A stretch of 64,000 bases of DNA from Planktosalinus sp963975935. GTDB taxonomy: Bacteria > Bacteroidota > Bacteroidia > Flavobacteriales > Flavobacteriaceae. Shown piece after piece: positions 36,401-43,926 of the stretch. How positions within the stretch are numbered: the stretch's first letter is position 1; the number at the start of each line of letters is the position of its first letter. The translations under genes and the position numbers were made by a program. The DNA lies in assembly GCA_963975935.1 (NCBI GenBank), contig CAXBIQ010000002.1, forward strand, positions 62,001 to 126,000, read 5' to 3'. Below the pieces are notes generated by a model. The model searched no databases. It was not told where the DNA came from and worked only from the letters and a program-made list of their open reading frames with translations.

Positions 36401-36633
36401 CCATTGATGGCTTTACTTTTTATCCAAACCCTGCAATGGATGTTATCAATATGAGCGCTAAAGCGATGTTGGACAATGTTTCTATGTACAATATGTTGGG
36501 CCAAAAAGTTCTTGAGCAAAACATAGGTGCAACCACATCACAGCTTGATGTTGCTAATCTGGCTTCAGGAACTTACCTGATGAAAGTGAGTGCTGAAGGC
36601 CAAACAGGAACCTATCAGATTATCAAAAGATAA
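33451..36633 (+). CDS. T9SS-secreted multidomain protein with DUF4397 and CUB-like domains (paralog B)
   Basis: A 1060-residue secreted protein with signal MKKITFLWGLLLLFTATLTAQ. It has a pre-peptidase-like domain near residues 45-195, a jelly-roll-like segment (about 200-365), and a DUF4397 region (ARVQVIHNSADPAAEFVDVYLDD..., about 368-590). It then repeats the same C-terminal series as paralog A: CEDAIALTCGDVVTGTTSG, CUB-like WDALYVYDGPDTS, GVWYSFTAE and the sorting domain ending QIIKR. The N-terminal modules differ between the paralogs while the C-terminal third is shared, the pattern of domain shuffling after duplication. Confidence 0.85.
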   Translation: MKKITFLWGLLLLFTATLTAQQLTPEEVYRVNNYPQGMTMIPEVSTMNVGGPCDLAIEITSGNIVSEPIVCGTENLLNSDTVTPFCEDDFGTGGIIPAQYGNGLEATYTYTPGSTGTATLTVDETTWAMIQVFENGCPLTGGSCVTGARSTGDTRTVTWEAQEGVDYFIWIDTWPAPASPCVQGGQMTFSGPEPMTGGGGTSSVIIDFEGPGEDKGSYASGTVNLSGFDFDMTEALIGSLANDFFNGTQSARFRGRDGSSMTMLEDKPNGLGEISFLYRQYGTDGAQQPWAVEYSTNQGADWTQIGDPFTATDVVQTFSETVEVEGDVRFRIVLTTTPGTSGNRRMNVDDIELTDFVAAPATARVQVIHNSADPAAEFVDVYLDDVLLLEDFEFRTSTPFVDVPAGAPVSIDIAPAGSTSSGDSIYNLTATLDEGETYLVIATGVIDPSQFDETVNSPIDFSLEVYGGAREAALDPAETDVLVHHGSTDAPTVDVVETSVPVGIIVDDISFPEFQGYLELIPDDYEIDITNADGTVVVASYGVPLTTLGLDGSAITVLASGFLDPAANQDGAAFGLWVSLASGGALVELPLLGIPNEECEDAIALTCGDVVTGTTSGASNSGGNTAGDVFYSYTGSGDIENVTISLCDGGTTYDSLLRVFSDCTLTNEIAVNDDFCGLQSELTFESDGVSTYIIMVEGFGSSEGEFSLEITCELPPPPPACGDVFTDTGGPDGDYSNNEDITWTITPDEVDDFVTVIFTEFDVEANWDALYVYDGPDTSSPLISSGNPPTTSGFPAGGFYGTDIPGPFASTHPSGALTFRFLSDGSVPRPGWVADVVCAPVPPPNDLIENAISVTAETQPYTDPEVRLQYATNELLNPDGCAIAGTPGVWYSFTAEIDGTAEASITDPAGASFVLFYEAPSEDVGDETDLSFSPEPDNQCGPSTASTITTVAGQSYYIFVLNNGGPSDVVIDISGSLLSTIDNTIDGFTFYPNPAMDVINMSAKAMLDNVSMYNMLGQKVLEQNIGATTSQLDVANLASGTYLMKVSAEGQTGTYQIIKR

Positions 36634-36655
36634 TTTGTAACAGTTTAAAACTTTT

Positions 36656-36689
36656 AAAACCACCTCGATAATTTTCGGGGTGGTTTTTT
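36656..36689 (+). terminator. Intrinsic terminator after paralog B
   Basis: AAAACCACCTCGA (36656-36668) pairs with TCGGGGTGGTTTT (36675-36687, one G:T pair), followed by a T run. Confidence 0.85.
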
Positions 36690-36695
36690 CTTGTT

Positions 36696-36703
36696 TATAT
36701 TTG
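36696..36703 (+). promoter_or_regulatory. -7 box 4 nt before the glycosyltransferase ATG (TATATTTG)
   Basis: TATATTTG ends 4 nt before the ATG at 36708, directly after the preceding terminator. It predicts a leaderless transcript, as for bamD and the histidine kinase. Confidence 0.45.
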
Positions 36704-36707
36704 GCAG

Positions 36708-37709
36708 ATGCAGAGAACATATTCTTTTATTATACCTGTTTACAACAGGCCTCAGGAGATTAAAGAGCTTCTGGAAAGTTTAGCAAACCTAACCTATTCC
36801 GGAGATTTTGAAATTGTGATTGTAGAAGACGGTTCTACAGTAAAATGTGATGAAGTTGTTTTGCTTTTTCAAGATAGTTTAGATATTAGTTATTACTATA
36901 AACCAAACAGTGGACCCGGTGACTCCAGAAATTTTGGAATGAAGAAAGCAAACGGAAATTATTTTATCATTCTAGATTCAGATTGCTTATTGCCGCCACA
37001 GTATCTGCAAGAAGTAGATAAAGCTTTGAATAATGTTTATCTAGACTGTTTTGGAGGTCCTGATGCTGCCCATTCAAGTTTTACTTCTTTACAAAAAGCC
37101 ATAAATTATGTAATGACATCATATTTAACTACCGGCGGAATAAGAGGCAAAAAAAATGCTGTTCAGCGTTTTGAGCCCAGAAGCTTTAACATGGGCATAT
37201 CAAAAAAAGCTTTCATGGCATCAGGAGGATTTGGGAAAATACATCCGGGAGAAGATCCTGATTTATCACAGCGGTTATTGCAAAAAGGTTTTGCAATTGG
37301 ATTTATAGAAAAAGCATTTGTATTTCATAAACGCCGTATTTCCTGGTCAAAATTTTATACACAGGTTAAAAAATTTGGTTTGGTTAGACCCATCTTAACC
37401 CAATGGCACCCACATTCTGCTAAAATAAGTTTTTGGTTTCCTTCCTTATTTATTCTGTACACTGTTGTGTCACTTATATTATTACTTATTGGTTATTGGG
37501 TTTTTATAAGTTTATTACTCTTATATGTATTTTTGATATTTATTGACGCTTCGGTCAAAAATAGAAGCCTGAAAATTGGTTTTTACAGTATTCTTGCACT
37601 CTTTATTCAATTTTTTGGGTATGGCCTCGCTTTTGCCAAATCAACGCTCTTTATTAGAGTTTTAAATGAAAACCCTCAAAAACGTTTCCCGCAATTATTT
37701 TTTGACTAA
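36708..37709 (+). CDS. Glycosyltransferase family 2 with C-terminal membrane segments
   Basis: A 333-residue GT-A enzyme: FIIPVYNRPQEIKELLESL (residues 7-25), IVIVEDGSTVK, GPGDSRNFGMKKANG, and the metal site ILDSDCLLPP near 88-97. The region HPGEDPDLSQRLLQKG carries the catalytic acidic residues (ED). The last 90 residues form about three hydrophobic helices (LFILYTVVSLILLLIGYWVF, ISLLLLYVFLIFI, YSILALFIQFFGYGLAF), anchoring it to the inner membrane. The acceptor is unknown; it could be a lipid-linked sugar. It stands alone between the T9SS pair and coaE. Confidence 0.85.
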   Translation: MQRTYSFIIPVYNRPQEIKELLESLANLTYSGDFEIVIVEDGSTVKCDEVVLLFQDSLDISYYYKPNSGPGDSRNFGMKKANGNYFIILDSDCLLPPQYLQEVDKALNNVYLDCFGGPDAAHSSFTSLQKAINYVMTSYLTTGGIRGKKNAVQRFEPRSFNMGISKKAFMASGGFGKIHPGEDPDLSQRLLQKGFAIGFIEKAFVFHKRRISWSKFYTQVKKFGLVRPILTQWHPHSAKISFWFPSLFILYTVVSLILLLIGYWVFISLLLLYVFLIFIDASVKNRSLKIGFYSILALFIQFFGYGLAFAKSTLFIRVLNENPQKRFPQLFFD

Positions 37710-37748
37710 CTTTAAGAGTGAAAGTTTTTTAACATTCAAATAGATTTT

Positions 37749-38339
37749 ATGAAAGTTGTGGGCCTTACTGGAGGAATTGGAAGTGGTAAAAGCACTGTTG
37801 CAAATATATTCAAAGATTTGGGTGTGCCGGTATATATTGCAGATAAGGAAGCCAAAAAAATAATGAATACCCCTACAGTAGTAAAAAAAATAAACAGACT
37901 TTTAGGAGAATCCTCTTATATTGAAGGAGTCTTAAACAGGTCTTATATTGCTTCAAAAGTCTTCAATGACAAAAATCTCTTAGACCAGCTCAATACTATT
38001 GTCCATCCTGAAGTTAAAAAGCACTTTAAAAAGTGGTTAAAAGAACAAAAAGGGACTTATGTTATTAAAGAAGCTGCTATTTTGTTTGAAAACGGAGGCT
38101 ATAAAGACTGTGATAAAACAATTCTTGTAACAGCACCGGAAACTTTAAGAATCAGTCGTGTTATGCAACGTGACAAGATTTCTGAGAACGAAGTGAAAGA
38201 AAGAATAAAAAACCAATGGCCCGATGTTGAAAAGACCAAACTCGCCGATGTGGTAGTAGAAAACTCAAACGGAATAGAGGAATTAACTCTTCACATTGAA
38301 TCTATTCACTCAAAATTACTTAAAATGTTTTCTAAATGA
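37749..38339 (+). CDS. coaE: Dephospho-CoA kinase
   Basis: Last step of CoA synthesis, phosphorylating the ribose 3'-OH. The 196-residue P-loop kinase has GLTGGIGSGKST at residues 5-16, DLGVPVYIADKEAKK, the NTIVHPEV segment with VIKEAAILFENG, and the lid RVMQRDKISENEVKERI. Downstream partner of coaBC in the same pathway, though 11 kb away. Confidence 0.95.
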   Translation: MKVVGLTGGIGSGKSTVANIFKDLGVPVYIADKEAKKIMNTPTVVKKINRLLGESSYIEGVLNRSYIASKVFNDKNLLDQLNTIVHPEVKKHFKKWLKEQKGTYVIKEAAILFENGGYKDCDKTILVTAPETLRISRVMQRDKISENEVKERIKNQWPDVEKTKLADVVVENSNGIEELTLHIESIHSKLLKMFSK

Positions 38340-38393
38340 CATTTGTTTTGTTAACATTTGGTTAAACCATTAAATCGCTAAATGTTAAAATCT

Positions 38394-38401
38394 TACTTTT
38401 G
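38394..38401 (+). promoter_or_regulatory. -7 box 4 nt before the histidine kinase ATG (TACTTTTG)
   Basis: TACTTTTG ends 4 nt before the ATG at 38406, giving the same box-to-start spacing as bamD and the glycosyltransferase. The intervening bases AGGT could also look like a weak Shine-Dalgarno, but it would be too close to the ATG to work. Confidence 0.45.
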
Positions 38402-38405
38402 AGGT

Positions 38406-39977
38406 ATGAGCAAAAGACTTTTTTTAATCCTCATATTCTTTATGAGCCTTTGTTTGTTAGGGATAATTTTTGTTCAAGTGTATTGGATTAAGAACTCAAT
38501 ACAAAATAAGGAAGATCAGTTTAATTATAATGTTAGACAGTCTCTGATAGCGGTTTCCAATGAAATGCAACAGAAGGAACTCGAAAGTTATTACAGGCTT
38601 TATGCTGAGATTGCAGATAGTATTGGCAGACCAGACACATCAACATTTAGGGAAATCGTTTATACCAACACTGATAACCTGACAAATGAAACTTTTATTT
38701 ATTCAAGTGGCCTTTTGGAAGAAGATTACAAACTATCTTCAAACATACTTGATGTAGATGTAGACAGTATCAACTTCAGGAGGTATACCAACAGGAAGTT
38801 TACAGCGCGTGTAAAAGAGGGTATTGATGCAGGTGGTACAGGTACCGAAACAAGTGAGGTTTCTATTAAAACCCTTGAAGAGCCGGCTCAGTATCAACTT
38901 AGAGAGACCTTTAAGGACATAGCAAAGCAAATCCCCATTCACAAACGTGTGAATATAGAAGAAATAAAGGCATTGATTAAACACCAATTGGAAAGCAGGG
39001 ATTTAATGCCGGATTTTGAGTTTGCAATTTTCAGTAATGGTTTGTCAACAAAAGTGGCATCTGAAAATTTTAATTATGAACCAAAATCGCCTGATATATA
39101 TAGTGTCCCGATTTTTATTGATGAAAACAGGAGTTATAAATATGAACTTTTAGTCTCCTTTTCAAAAAAGGATAAATATGTTCTTTCTTCTGTTATGAGT
39201 ATGGGGGTTTTGACACTTTTATTGACGGCAATAATCATTTTGGCATATTACAGTGCCATAAAACAATTGATAAGACAAAGGCAGATTTCAGAAATCAAAA
39301 CAGATTTCATAAACAATATGACACATGAGTTTAAAACGCCCATTGCAACAATAAACCTTGCACTTGATGCGATGAAAAACCCGATGATTTCTGAAAACAA
39401 GGAAACTATGACCCGCTACCTTAAAATGATTCGGGAGGAAAACAAAAGGATGCATGCTCAAGTGGAAAACGTTTTGCGAATCTCAAAACTGGAAAAAAGA
39501 GACTTGAACATTAAGAAAGAAAGACTCAAATTACACGAATTGGTAGAAGATGCTATAACCCACGTAGAACTTATAGTAGAAGACAGGGGCGGATATATAA
39601 AAACACATTTTGACGCACAAAAATCGTCTATACTGGCAAATGAATCACACTTTACAAACGTGATTGTCAACATACTGGACAATGCAATAAAATATTCACC
39701 GGAATCGCCAAAAATCGATATCTATACAGAAAATGTTAAAAATAGTATTATATTAAAAATAAGTGATCAAGGAAGTGGTATGAGTAAAGCAGCTCAGAAA
39801 CGCATCTTTGAAAAATTTTACAGAGAACACACAGGAAATATACACAATGTAAAAGGTCATGGACTAGGTCTCTCTTACGTGAAACGAATCATCGACGACC
39901 ATCAGGGCGAGGTATTTGTGGAAAGTGAGAAAGGAAAAGGAAGTACCTTTATAATTAAACTTCAATTAATATCTTAA
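38406..39977 (+). CDS. Two-component sensor histidine kinase (RprX-like)
   Basis: A 523-residue inner-membrane sensor. TM1 lies at about residues 5-25, followed by a roughly 230-residue periplasmic sensing region, then TM2 (VLTLLLTAIIILAYYSAI, about 260-280). The HisKA phosphoacceptor is in NNMTHEFKTPIATI. The ATP-binding domain has N-box NVIVNILDNAIKYS, SDQGSGMSKAAQKRIFEKFYR and GHGLGLSYVKRI. The signal is unknown. It is followed 3 nt later by its response regulator. Confidence 0.94.
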   Translation: MSKRLFLILIFFMSLCLLGIIFVQVYWIKNSIQNKEDQFNYNVRQSLIAVSNEMQQKELESYYRLYAEIADSIGRPDTSTFREIVYTNTDNLTNETFIYSSGLLEEDYKLSSNILDVDVDSINFRRYTNRKFTARVKEGIDAGGTGTETSEVSIKTLEEPAQYQLRETFKDIAKQIPIHKRVNIEEIKALIKHQLESRDLMPDFEFAIFSNGLSTKVASENFNYEPKSPDIYSVPIFIDENRSYKYELLVSFSKKDKYVLSSVMSMGVLTLLLTAIIILAYYSAIKQLIRQRQISEIKTDFINNMTHEFKTPIATINLALDAMKNPMISENKETMTRYLKMIREENKRMHAQVENVLRISKLEKRDLNIKKERLKLHELVEDAITHVELIVEDRGGYIKTHFDAQKSSILANESHFTNVIVNILDNAIKYSPESPKIDIYTENVKNSIILKISDQGSGMSKAAQKRIFEKFYREHTGNIHNVKGHGLGLSYVKRIIDDHQGEVFVESEKGKGSTFIIKLQLIS

Positions 39978-39980
39978 GTC

Positions 39981-40697
39981 ATGGAAACTGAAAATAAAAA
40001 AATCCTTCTTGTTGAAGACGACCCAAATTTTGGAACCGTCTTAAAAGATTATTTGACAATGAATAACTACAATGTCGTTCACGCCAAAAACGGTATGGAA
40101 GGCTTTGAAAAGTTTAAAAAAGACGACTTTGATCTTTGTATCCTGGATGTAATGATGCCTTATAAAGACGGTTTTACCCTGGCCAAAGAAATCAGAGAAA
40201 AAAATGAAGATGTGCCCATCATTTTCTTAACAGCAAAAGCTATGAAAGAAGATGTACTGAAAGGTTATAAAGTGGGTGCAGATGATTACCTAAACAAGCC
40301 TTTTGATTCTGAAGTGCTCTTGATGAAAATCAAAGCAATCATTCAGCGCAAAGCCACAGACTCTGTTGCAGACAGCAAGCAATTTGATTTTCAAATTGGT
40401 AATTTCCACCTGAATTCAAAATTGCGCTTTCTTACATATAAAGACCAGAAACCAGACAAGTTATCTCCCAAAGAGAATGAATTGCTCCGTCTTCTCGCAT
40501 TGCACAAAAATGACTTGATGCCCCGTGAGCTGGCTTTGACAAAAATCTGGAGAGATGACAACTACTTTACTTCCCGCAGTATGGATGTGTATATTGCAAA
40601 ACTGCGAAAGTACCTCAGCAAAGATGACGATGTCGAAATCCTGAACATTCATGGTGAAGGTTTCAGGCTTGTTGTGAAAAGCGAAGTAGAAAATTAA
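39981..40697 (+). CDS. Response regulator, OmpR/PhoB family (RprY-like)
   Basis: A 238-residue regulator. The receiver domain (8-125) has the acidic pair in LLVEDDPNFG, the phosphoacceptor aspartate in LCILDVMMPYKDGF near residue 56, the LTAKA threonine/alanine switch, and lysine in YLNKPFDSE. The winged helix (about 145-235) includes LSPKENELLRLLALHKN and SRSMDVYIAKLRKYL. Partner of the adjacent histidine kinase. A long hairpin terminator follows. Confidence 0.95.
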   Translation: METENKKILLVEDDPNFGTVLKDYLTMNNYNVVHAKNGMEGFEKFKKDDFDLCILDVMMPYKDGFTLAKEIREKNEDVPIIFLTAKAMKEDVLKGYKVGADDYLNKPFDSEVLLMKIKAIIQRKATDSVADSKQFDFQIGNFHLNSKLRFLTYKDQKPDKLSPKENELLRLLALHKNDLMPRELALTKIWRDDNYFTSRSMDVYIAKLRKYLSKDDDVEILNIHGEGFRLVVKSEVEN

Positions 40698-40705
40698 TTG
40701 AAGTT

Positions 40706-40747
40706 AAAACTCAAAACGTCTTGAGAAATCAAGACGTTTTGAGTTTT
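40706..40747. terminator. Bidirectional terminator with 19-bp stem overlapping the 3' end of miaA
   Basis: A perfect 19-bp stem (40706-40724 with 40729-40747) closes a GAAA tetraloop; core ACTCAAAACGTCTTGA. It has Ts after each arm in either direction, so it can end both the response-regulator transcript (+) and the miaA transcript (-). The right arm is coding: it includes the miaA stop codon and its final codons. Confidence 0.85.
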
Positions 40748-41643
40748 ATATAAGCGATAATGTTGTCTATATCTTCATCATGTCTAAACCATTCAATGCT
40801 GTCATCTTTCCTGAGCCAGGTAAGTTGACGTTTTGCATAGCGCCGGGTATTTTTCTTGATTTCCTCAACAGCGGTTTCTAAATCCATTTCGTCTTCAAGG
40901 TGTAAAAACAATTCCTTATATCCCACCGTTTGCAAAGCATTTAAATGTCTTTTATCAAAAAGTTTTTTTGCTTCTTCCAAAAGTCCTTGTTCCACCATCA
41001 AGTCCACACGCCGGTTGATGCGGTTGTACAATAACTTTCTTTCTGCCTGGAGGCCTATTTTTATTACTTGAAAATTTCTTTCGGTTTCTCTTTTTCCCAA
41101 AAATGAGGAATAAGGTTTCCCGGTCCCAATACATATTTCAAGGGCTCTTATTAGACGGTGTGCATTGTTCAGGTCTACTTTGGCATAATAATCAGGGTCA
41201 AGAGATTTTAATTTTTCCTGTAAAGGTCTAAGTCCTTGTTCGAGAAAAACTTTTTGCAAGTTTTCCCTTATTTCAGGTTTAATCTCCGGAAAATAATCAA
41301 GTCCTTTTATTACGGCATCAATATATAACCCCGAGCCTCCCACGAGGAAAAGTAAATTATTATTTTTAAATTTTTCCTCAATTAAAAGCAAAGCATCCTT
41401 TTCATAATCCCCCACATTATAGTCATCTGTAACAGATTTGTGTTGAATAAAATGGTGAGGCACCTCTTTTAACTCTTCAGGAGCGGGTACTGCTGTGCCA
41501 ATATTCATTTCTTTGTAAAACTGCCGTGAATCAGCTGAAAGTATCACAGATGAAAAGTGTTTTGCCAGTGCGATGGAAGTACTGGTTTTTCCTATGGCTG
41601 TGGGGCCTGCAATAACGATCAGGTATTTTGAATTCCCGGACAA
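40729..41643 (-). CDS. miaA: tRNA dimethylallyltransferase
   Basis: Adds the isopentenyl group to A37 of tRNAs that read UNN codons. Walker A is IAGPTAIGKTSTS near the N terminus, followed by SADSRQFYKEMNIGT and a HHFIQH segment, then GGSGLYIDAVIKG and the late RRYAKRQLTWLR motif. The start is uncertain: TTG at 41643 (304 residues, one base after the channel stop) gives the usual length. ATG at 41688 or an earlier start would overlap the channel gene by over 40 nt. The last codons lie within the bidirectional terminator stem. Confidence 0.9.
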   Translation of the reverse strand: MSGNSKYLIVIAGPTAIGKTSTSIALAKHFSSVILSADSRQFYKEMNIGTAVPAPEELKEVPHHFIQHKSVTDDYNVGDYEKDALLLIEEKFKNNNLLFLVGGSGLYIDAVIKGLDYFPEIKPEIRENLQKVFLEQGLRPLQEKLKSLDPDYYAKVDLNNAHRLIRALEICIGTGKPYSSFLGKRETERNFQVIKIGLQAERKLLYNRINRRVDLMVEQGLLEEAKKLFDKRHLNALQTVGYKELFLHLEDEMDLETAVEEIKKNTRRYAKRQLTWLRKDDSIEWFRHDEDIDNIIAYIKLKTS

Positions 41644-41644
41644 A

Positions 41645-42499
41645 TTATATCTTGAGTTTTTCGCCACAGTTGTAGCAATATTCAGCATCCGGCTTGTGGT
41701 CACTAGTATTGCAAACCGGACAAAAAACTTTTGGGCTTTTTTGTTTGTCTTCCTTATTTCCTGACTTTTGTTTTACAAATTCAGCCGAAACAATTCCGGT
41801 TGGAACAGCAATTATACCATAACCTATAATCATCACAAACATAGCCAAAAACTGTCCGAGTCCGGATTGTGGATAGATATCACCAAAGCCAACAGTAGTT
41901 AAGGTGACCACAGTCCAGTAAATGCCGCGAGGGATACTTGTATACCCTGCTTCGGGACCCTCTATTAAATACATTAAAGTACCTACGACCATGGCAATAA
42001 TGAGTACTGTAAACAAAAAGACTATAATTTTTGCACGGCTCGCTTTTAAAGCTGCTTTTAGGTTTGTTGCTTCACCCACAAAGTGGGCTAACTTTAAAAC
42101 GCGGAAAAGTCTCAATAACCTCAATGCCCTTACACTTGTAAGTAAATTACTTCCGGTAATGAAGAATGAGAGATACATCGGCAGAATCGCAAGCAAATCT
42201 ATAATCCCATAAAAGCTGAAAATGTATTTCCAGGGCTTTTTAGTTGAAAAAATGCGTAATATGTATTCTATTGTAAAAAGAGTTGTGAAAATCCATTCTG
42301 CAATAAGTAAAACTTGATGAAACCGGGTGTCAATTTCCTTGACAGATTCCAACATTACTACAGTTACACTTAAAAGAATAAAAATGAGGAGTAAAACATC
42401 AAACAGTTTCCCAGCCTTGGTGTTTGTTCCATATATGACAATATAAATCTGTTGCCTTATCTTGTCAAGTTTGGTTTTTGGTTCTTCTTCTAAATGCAT
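41645..42499 (-). CDS. Voltage-gated-type potassium channel with C-terminal zinc ribbon
   Basis: A 284-residue six-helix ion channel. S1-S3 lie at about residues 28-110; the S4-like helix SVRALRLLRLFRVLKLAHF has regularly spaced arginines. The pore carries the K+ filter TVGFGD in VTLTTVGFGDIYP near 195-205, then S6. The last 25 residues hold a zinc-ribbon-like CxxC-x11-CxxC (FCPVCNTSDHKPDAEYCYNC), unusual for a channel tail. The stop lies one base before the likely TTG start of miaA. Confidence 0.88.
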   Translation of the reverse strand: MHLEEEPKTKLDKIRQQIYIVIYGTNTKAGKLFDVLLLIFILLSVTVVMLESVKEIDTRFHQVLLIAEWIFTTLFTIEYILRIFSTKKPWKYIFSFYGIIDLLAILPMYLSFFITGSNLLTSVRALRLLRLFRVLKLAHFVGEATNLKAALKASRAKIIVFLFTVLIIAMVVGTLMYLIEGPEAGYTSIPRGIYWTVVTLTTVGFGDIYPQSGLGQFLAMFVMIIGYGIIAVPTGIVSAEFVKQKSGNKEDKQKSPKVFCPVCNTSDHKPDAEYCYNCGEKLKI

Positions 42500-42553
42500 C
42501 GATAAATAGGGTTAACCAGATTCAAATTTAACAAAGTTTATTGGATTCTTTGT

Positions 42554-43921
42554 TTACTCCTCCAGATTAATGATTTTTAAAACTTTATTGCGTCGCAAAT
42601 AACTTTGAATGATATGTTGAGCATCTTTGTTGTTGGTCATAGGCGTGATTAGTGATTTTAAGACGTCAGGGTTTGTTATTTGATAATTCAGGTTATAAAA
42701 AGCAATGCCTTTAAAAATGCCATTTTCTATATGAACCACACTGCGTTCTTCAACGTCCCTGCCGCGGTCAACAATGAGCATATTTTGATTTTCAAAACTA
42801 TATTTTTCTAAAAAATCGGCAATGCGTTTGTTATGCTCTTCAGGTGATTCCAAACCTATGCATGCCCCTGCGCATTCTTTAATGGAATAAGCAAAGCACG
42901 CACTTTGGGTCTGGTAGAGTCCCGTGAGTTTTTGACACAACCCATACGCTTCACTGATTTTAAACAAACTGCTTTTTGCCTGCTGGTAGTTTGTGAACGT
43001 GGTTATGGGTTTTTTACGCGAATCAGCCTTTTCTATTTTTAGGTTGATATATCCCTTTCCATCTTTAAAGCTGCTGAGTTGATATTGGTAAAGGGTTTTA
43101 CGCAACGCCCGGTTGTAGATGGGCTTATTGATTTTAATTTCTTCACTTTCCTTAAGTTGCGCAATCAGGTCACTACCCGTTTTTTCAAAAGAAACCGAAT
43201 AAACCTCTTCCTGAATTTTTTTTGATTTTCTGTTATCGGAAGTGAAATGTTGTATGATGCGTTTTTTGAGGTTCCTGCTTTTTCCAATGTAGATAATATC
43301 TCCATCCTCACGGTGCATATAATACACCCCCGTTTCTGAAGGTATTTTTTCAATGATACGCAACAACTTTGAATCCAGTTGCCTCTTTGGCTCCAGCCTG
43401 ATCGTATTGCTTACAATTTCTTTTTTGGAATCTTTAGACAACAGAAGTTTAAAGAGCGTAACAGTTGCTTTAGCATCTCCTGATGCCCTGTGGCGGTCGC
43501 TCATGGGGATACCCAATTCACGCACAAGTTTTCCAAGGCTGTAAGATTTAATCTCCGGCAGTAACTTTTTGGATAGTTCTACCGTGCAAAGTGTTTCCCT
43601 TACAAACTCAAAACCCAGTCGATTGAACTCTGTTTGAAGGATGCGGTAATCAAACTTGGCATTGTGGGCAACAATAATACTGTCTTCAGTAATTTCAACA
43701 ATGCGTTTGGCAACCTCATAAAACTTTGGGGCCTGTCTGAGCATATCATTGTTGATGCCTGTAAGATTCACCACAAAAGGCTGAATAGGAATTTCAGGAT
43801 TTACAAGGCTTATAAATTGATCTGTAATCTGGTGGCCGTCAAATTTATAGATAGCAATTTCAGTAATACCTTCTTCATTGTATTTTCCGCCGGTGGTTTC
43901 TATGTCTAGTATTGCGTACAA
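42554..43921 (-). CDS. DEDDh exonuclease fused to a UvrC-like GIY-YIG nuclease module
   Basis: A 455-residue DNA-repair-type fusion. Residues 1-165 are a DnaQ-like 3'-5' exonuclease with D6, E8, D91, H144 and D149 (DIETTGG, NAKFDYR, HRASGDA). Residues 190-275 are a GIY-YIG domain (GVYYM, IIYIGKSRNLKKRI, and NKPIYN). Residues 329-354 have C-x12-C-x7-C-x3-C with ACFAYSIKECAGAC, matching the UvrC N-terminal cysteine region closely. Similar exonuclease/UvrC-like fusions exist in Bacteroidota and Actinobacteria. The start is TTG at 43921, since D6-I-E8 must be included and no in-frame ATG exists. Confidence 0.88.
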   Translation of the reverse strand: MYAILDIETTGGKYNEEGITEIAIYKFDGHQITDQFISLVNPEIPIQPFVVNLTGINNDMLRQAPKFYEVAKRIVEITEDSIIVAHNAKFDYRILQTEFNRLGFEFVRETLCTVELSKKLLPEIKSYSLGKLVRELGIPMSDRHRASGDAKATVTLFKLLLSKDSKKEIVSNTIRLEPKRQLDSKLLRIIEKIPSETGVYYMHREDGDIIYIGKSRNLKKRIIQHFTSDNRKSKKIQEEVYSVSFEKTGSDLIAQLKESEEIKINKPIYNRALRKTLYQYQLSSFKDGKGYINLKIEKADSRKKPITTFTNYQQAKSSLFKISEAYGLCQKLTGLYQTQSACFAYSIKECAGACIGLESPEEHNKRIADFLEKYSFENQNMLIVDRGRDVEERSVVHIENGIFKGIAFYNLNYQITNPDVLKSLITPMTNNKDAQHIIQSYLRRNKVLKIINLEE

Positions 43922-43926
43922 GTATT

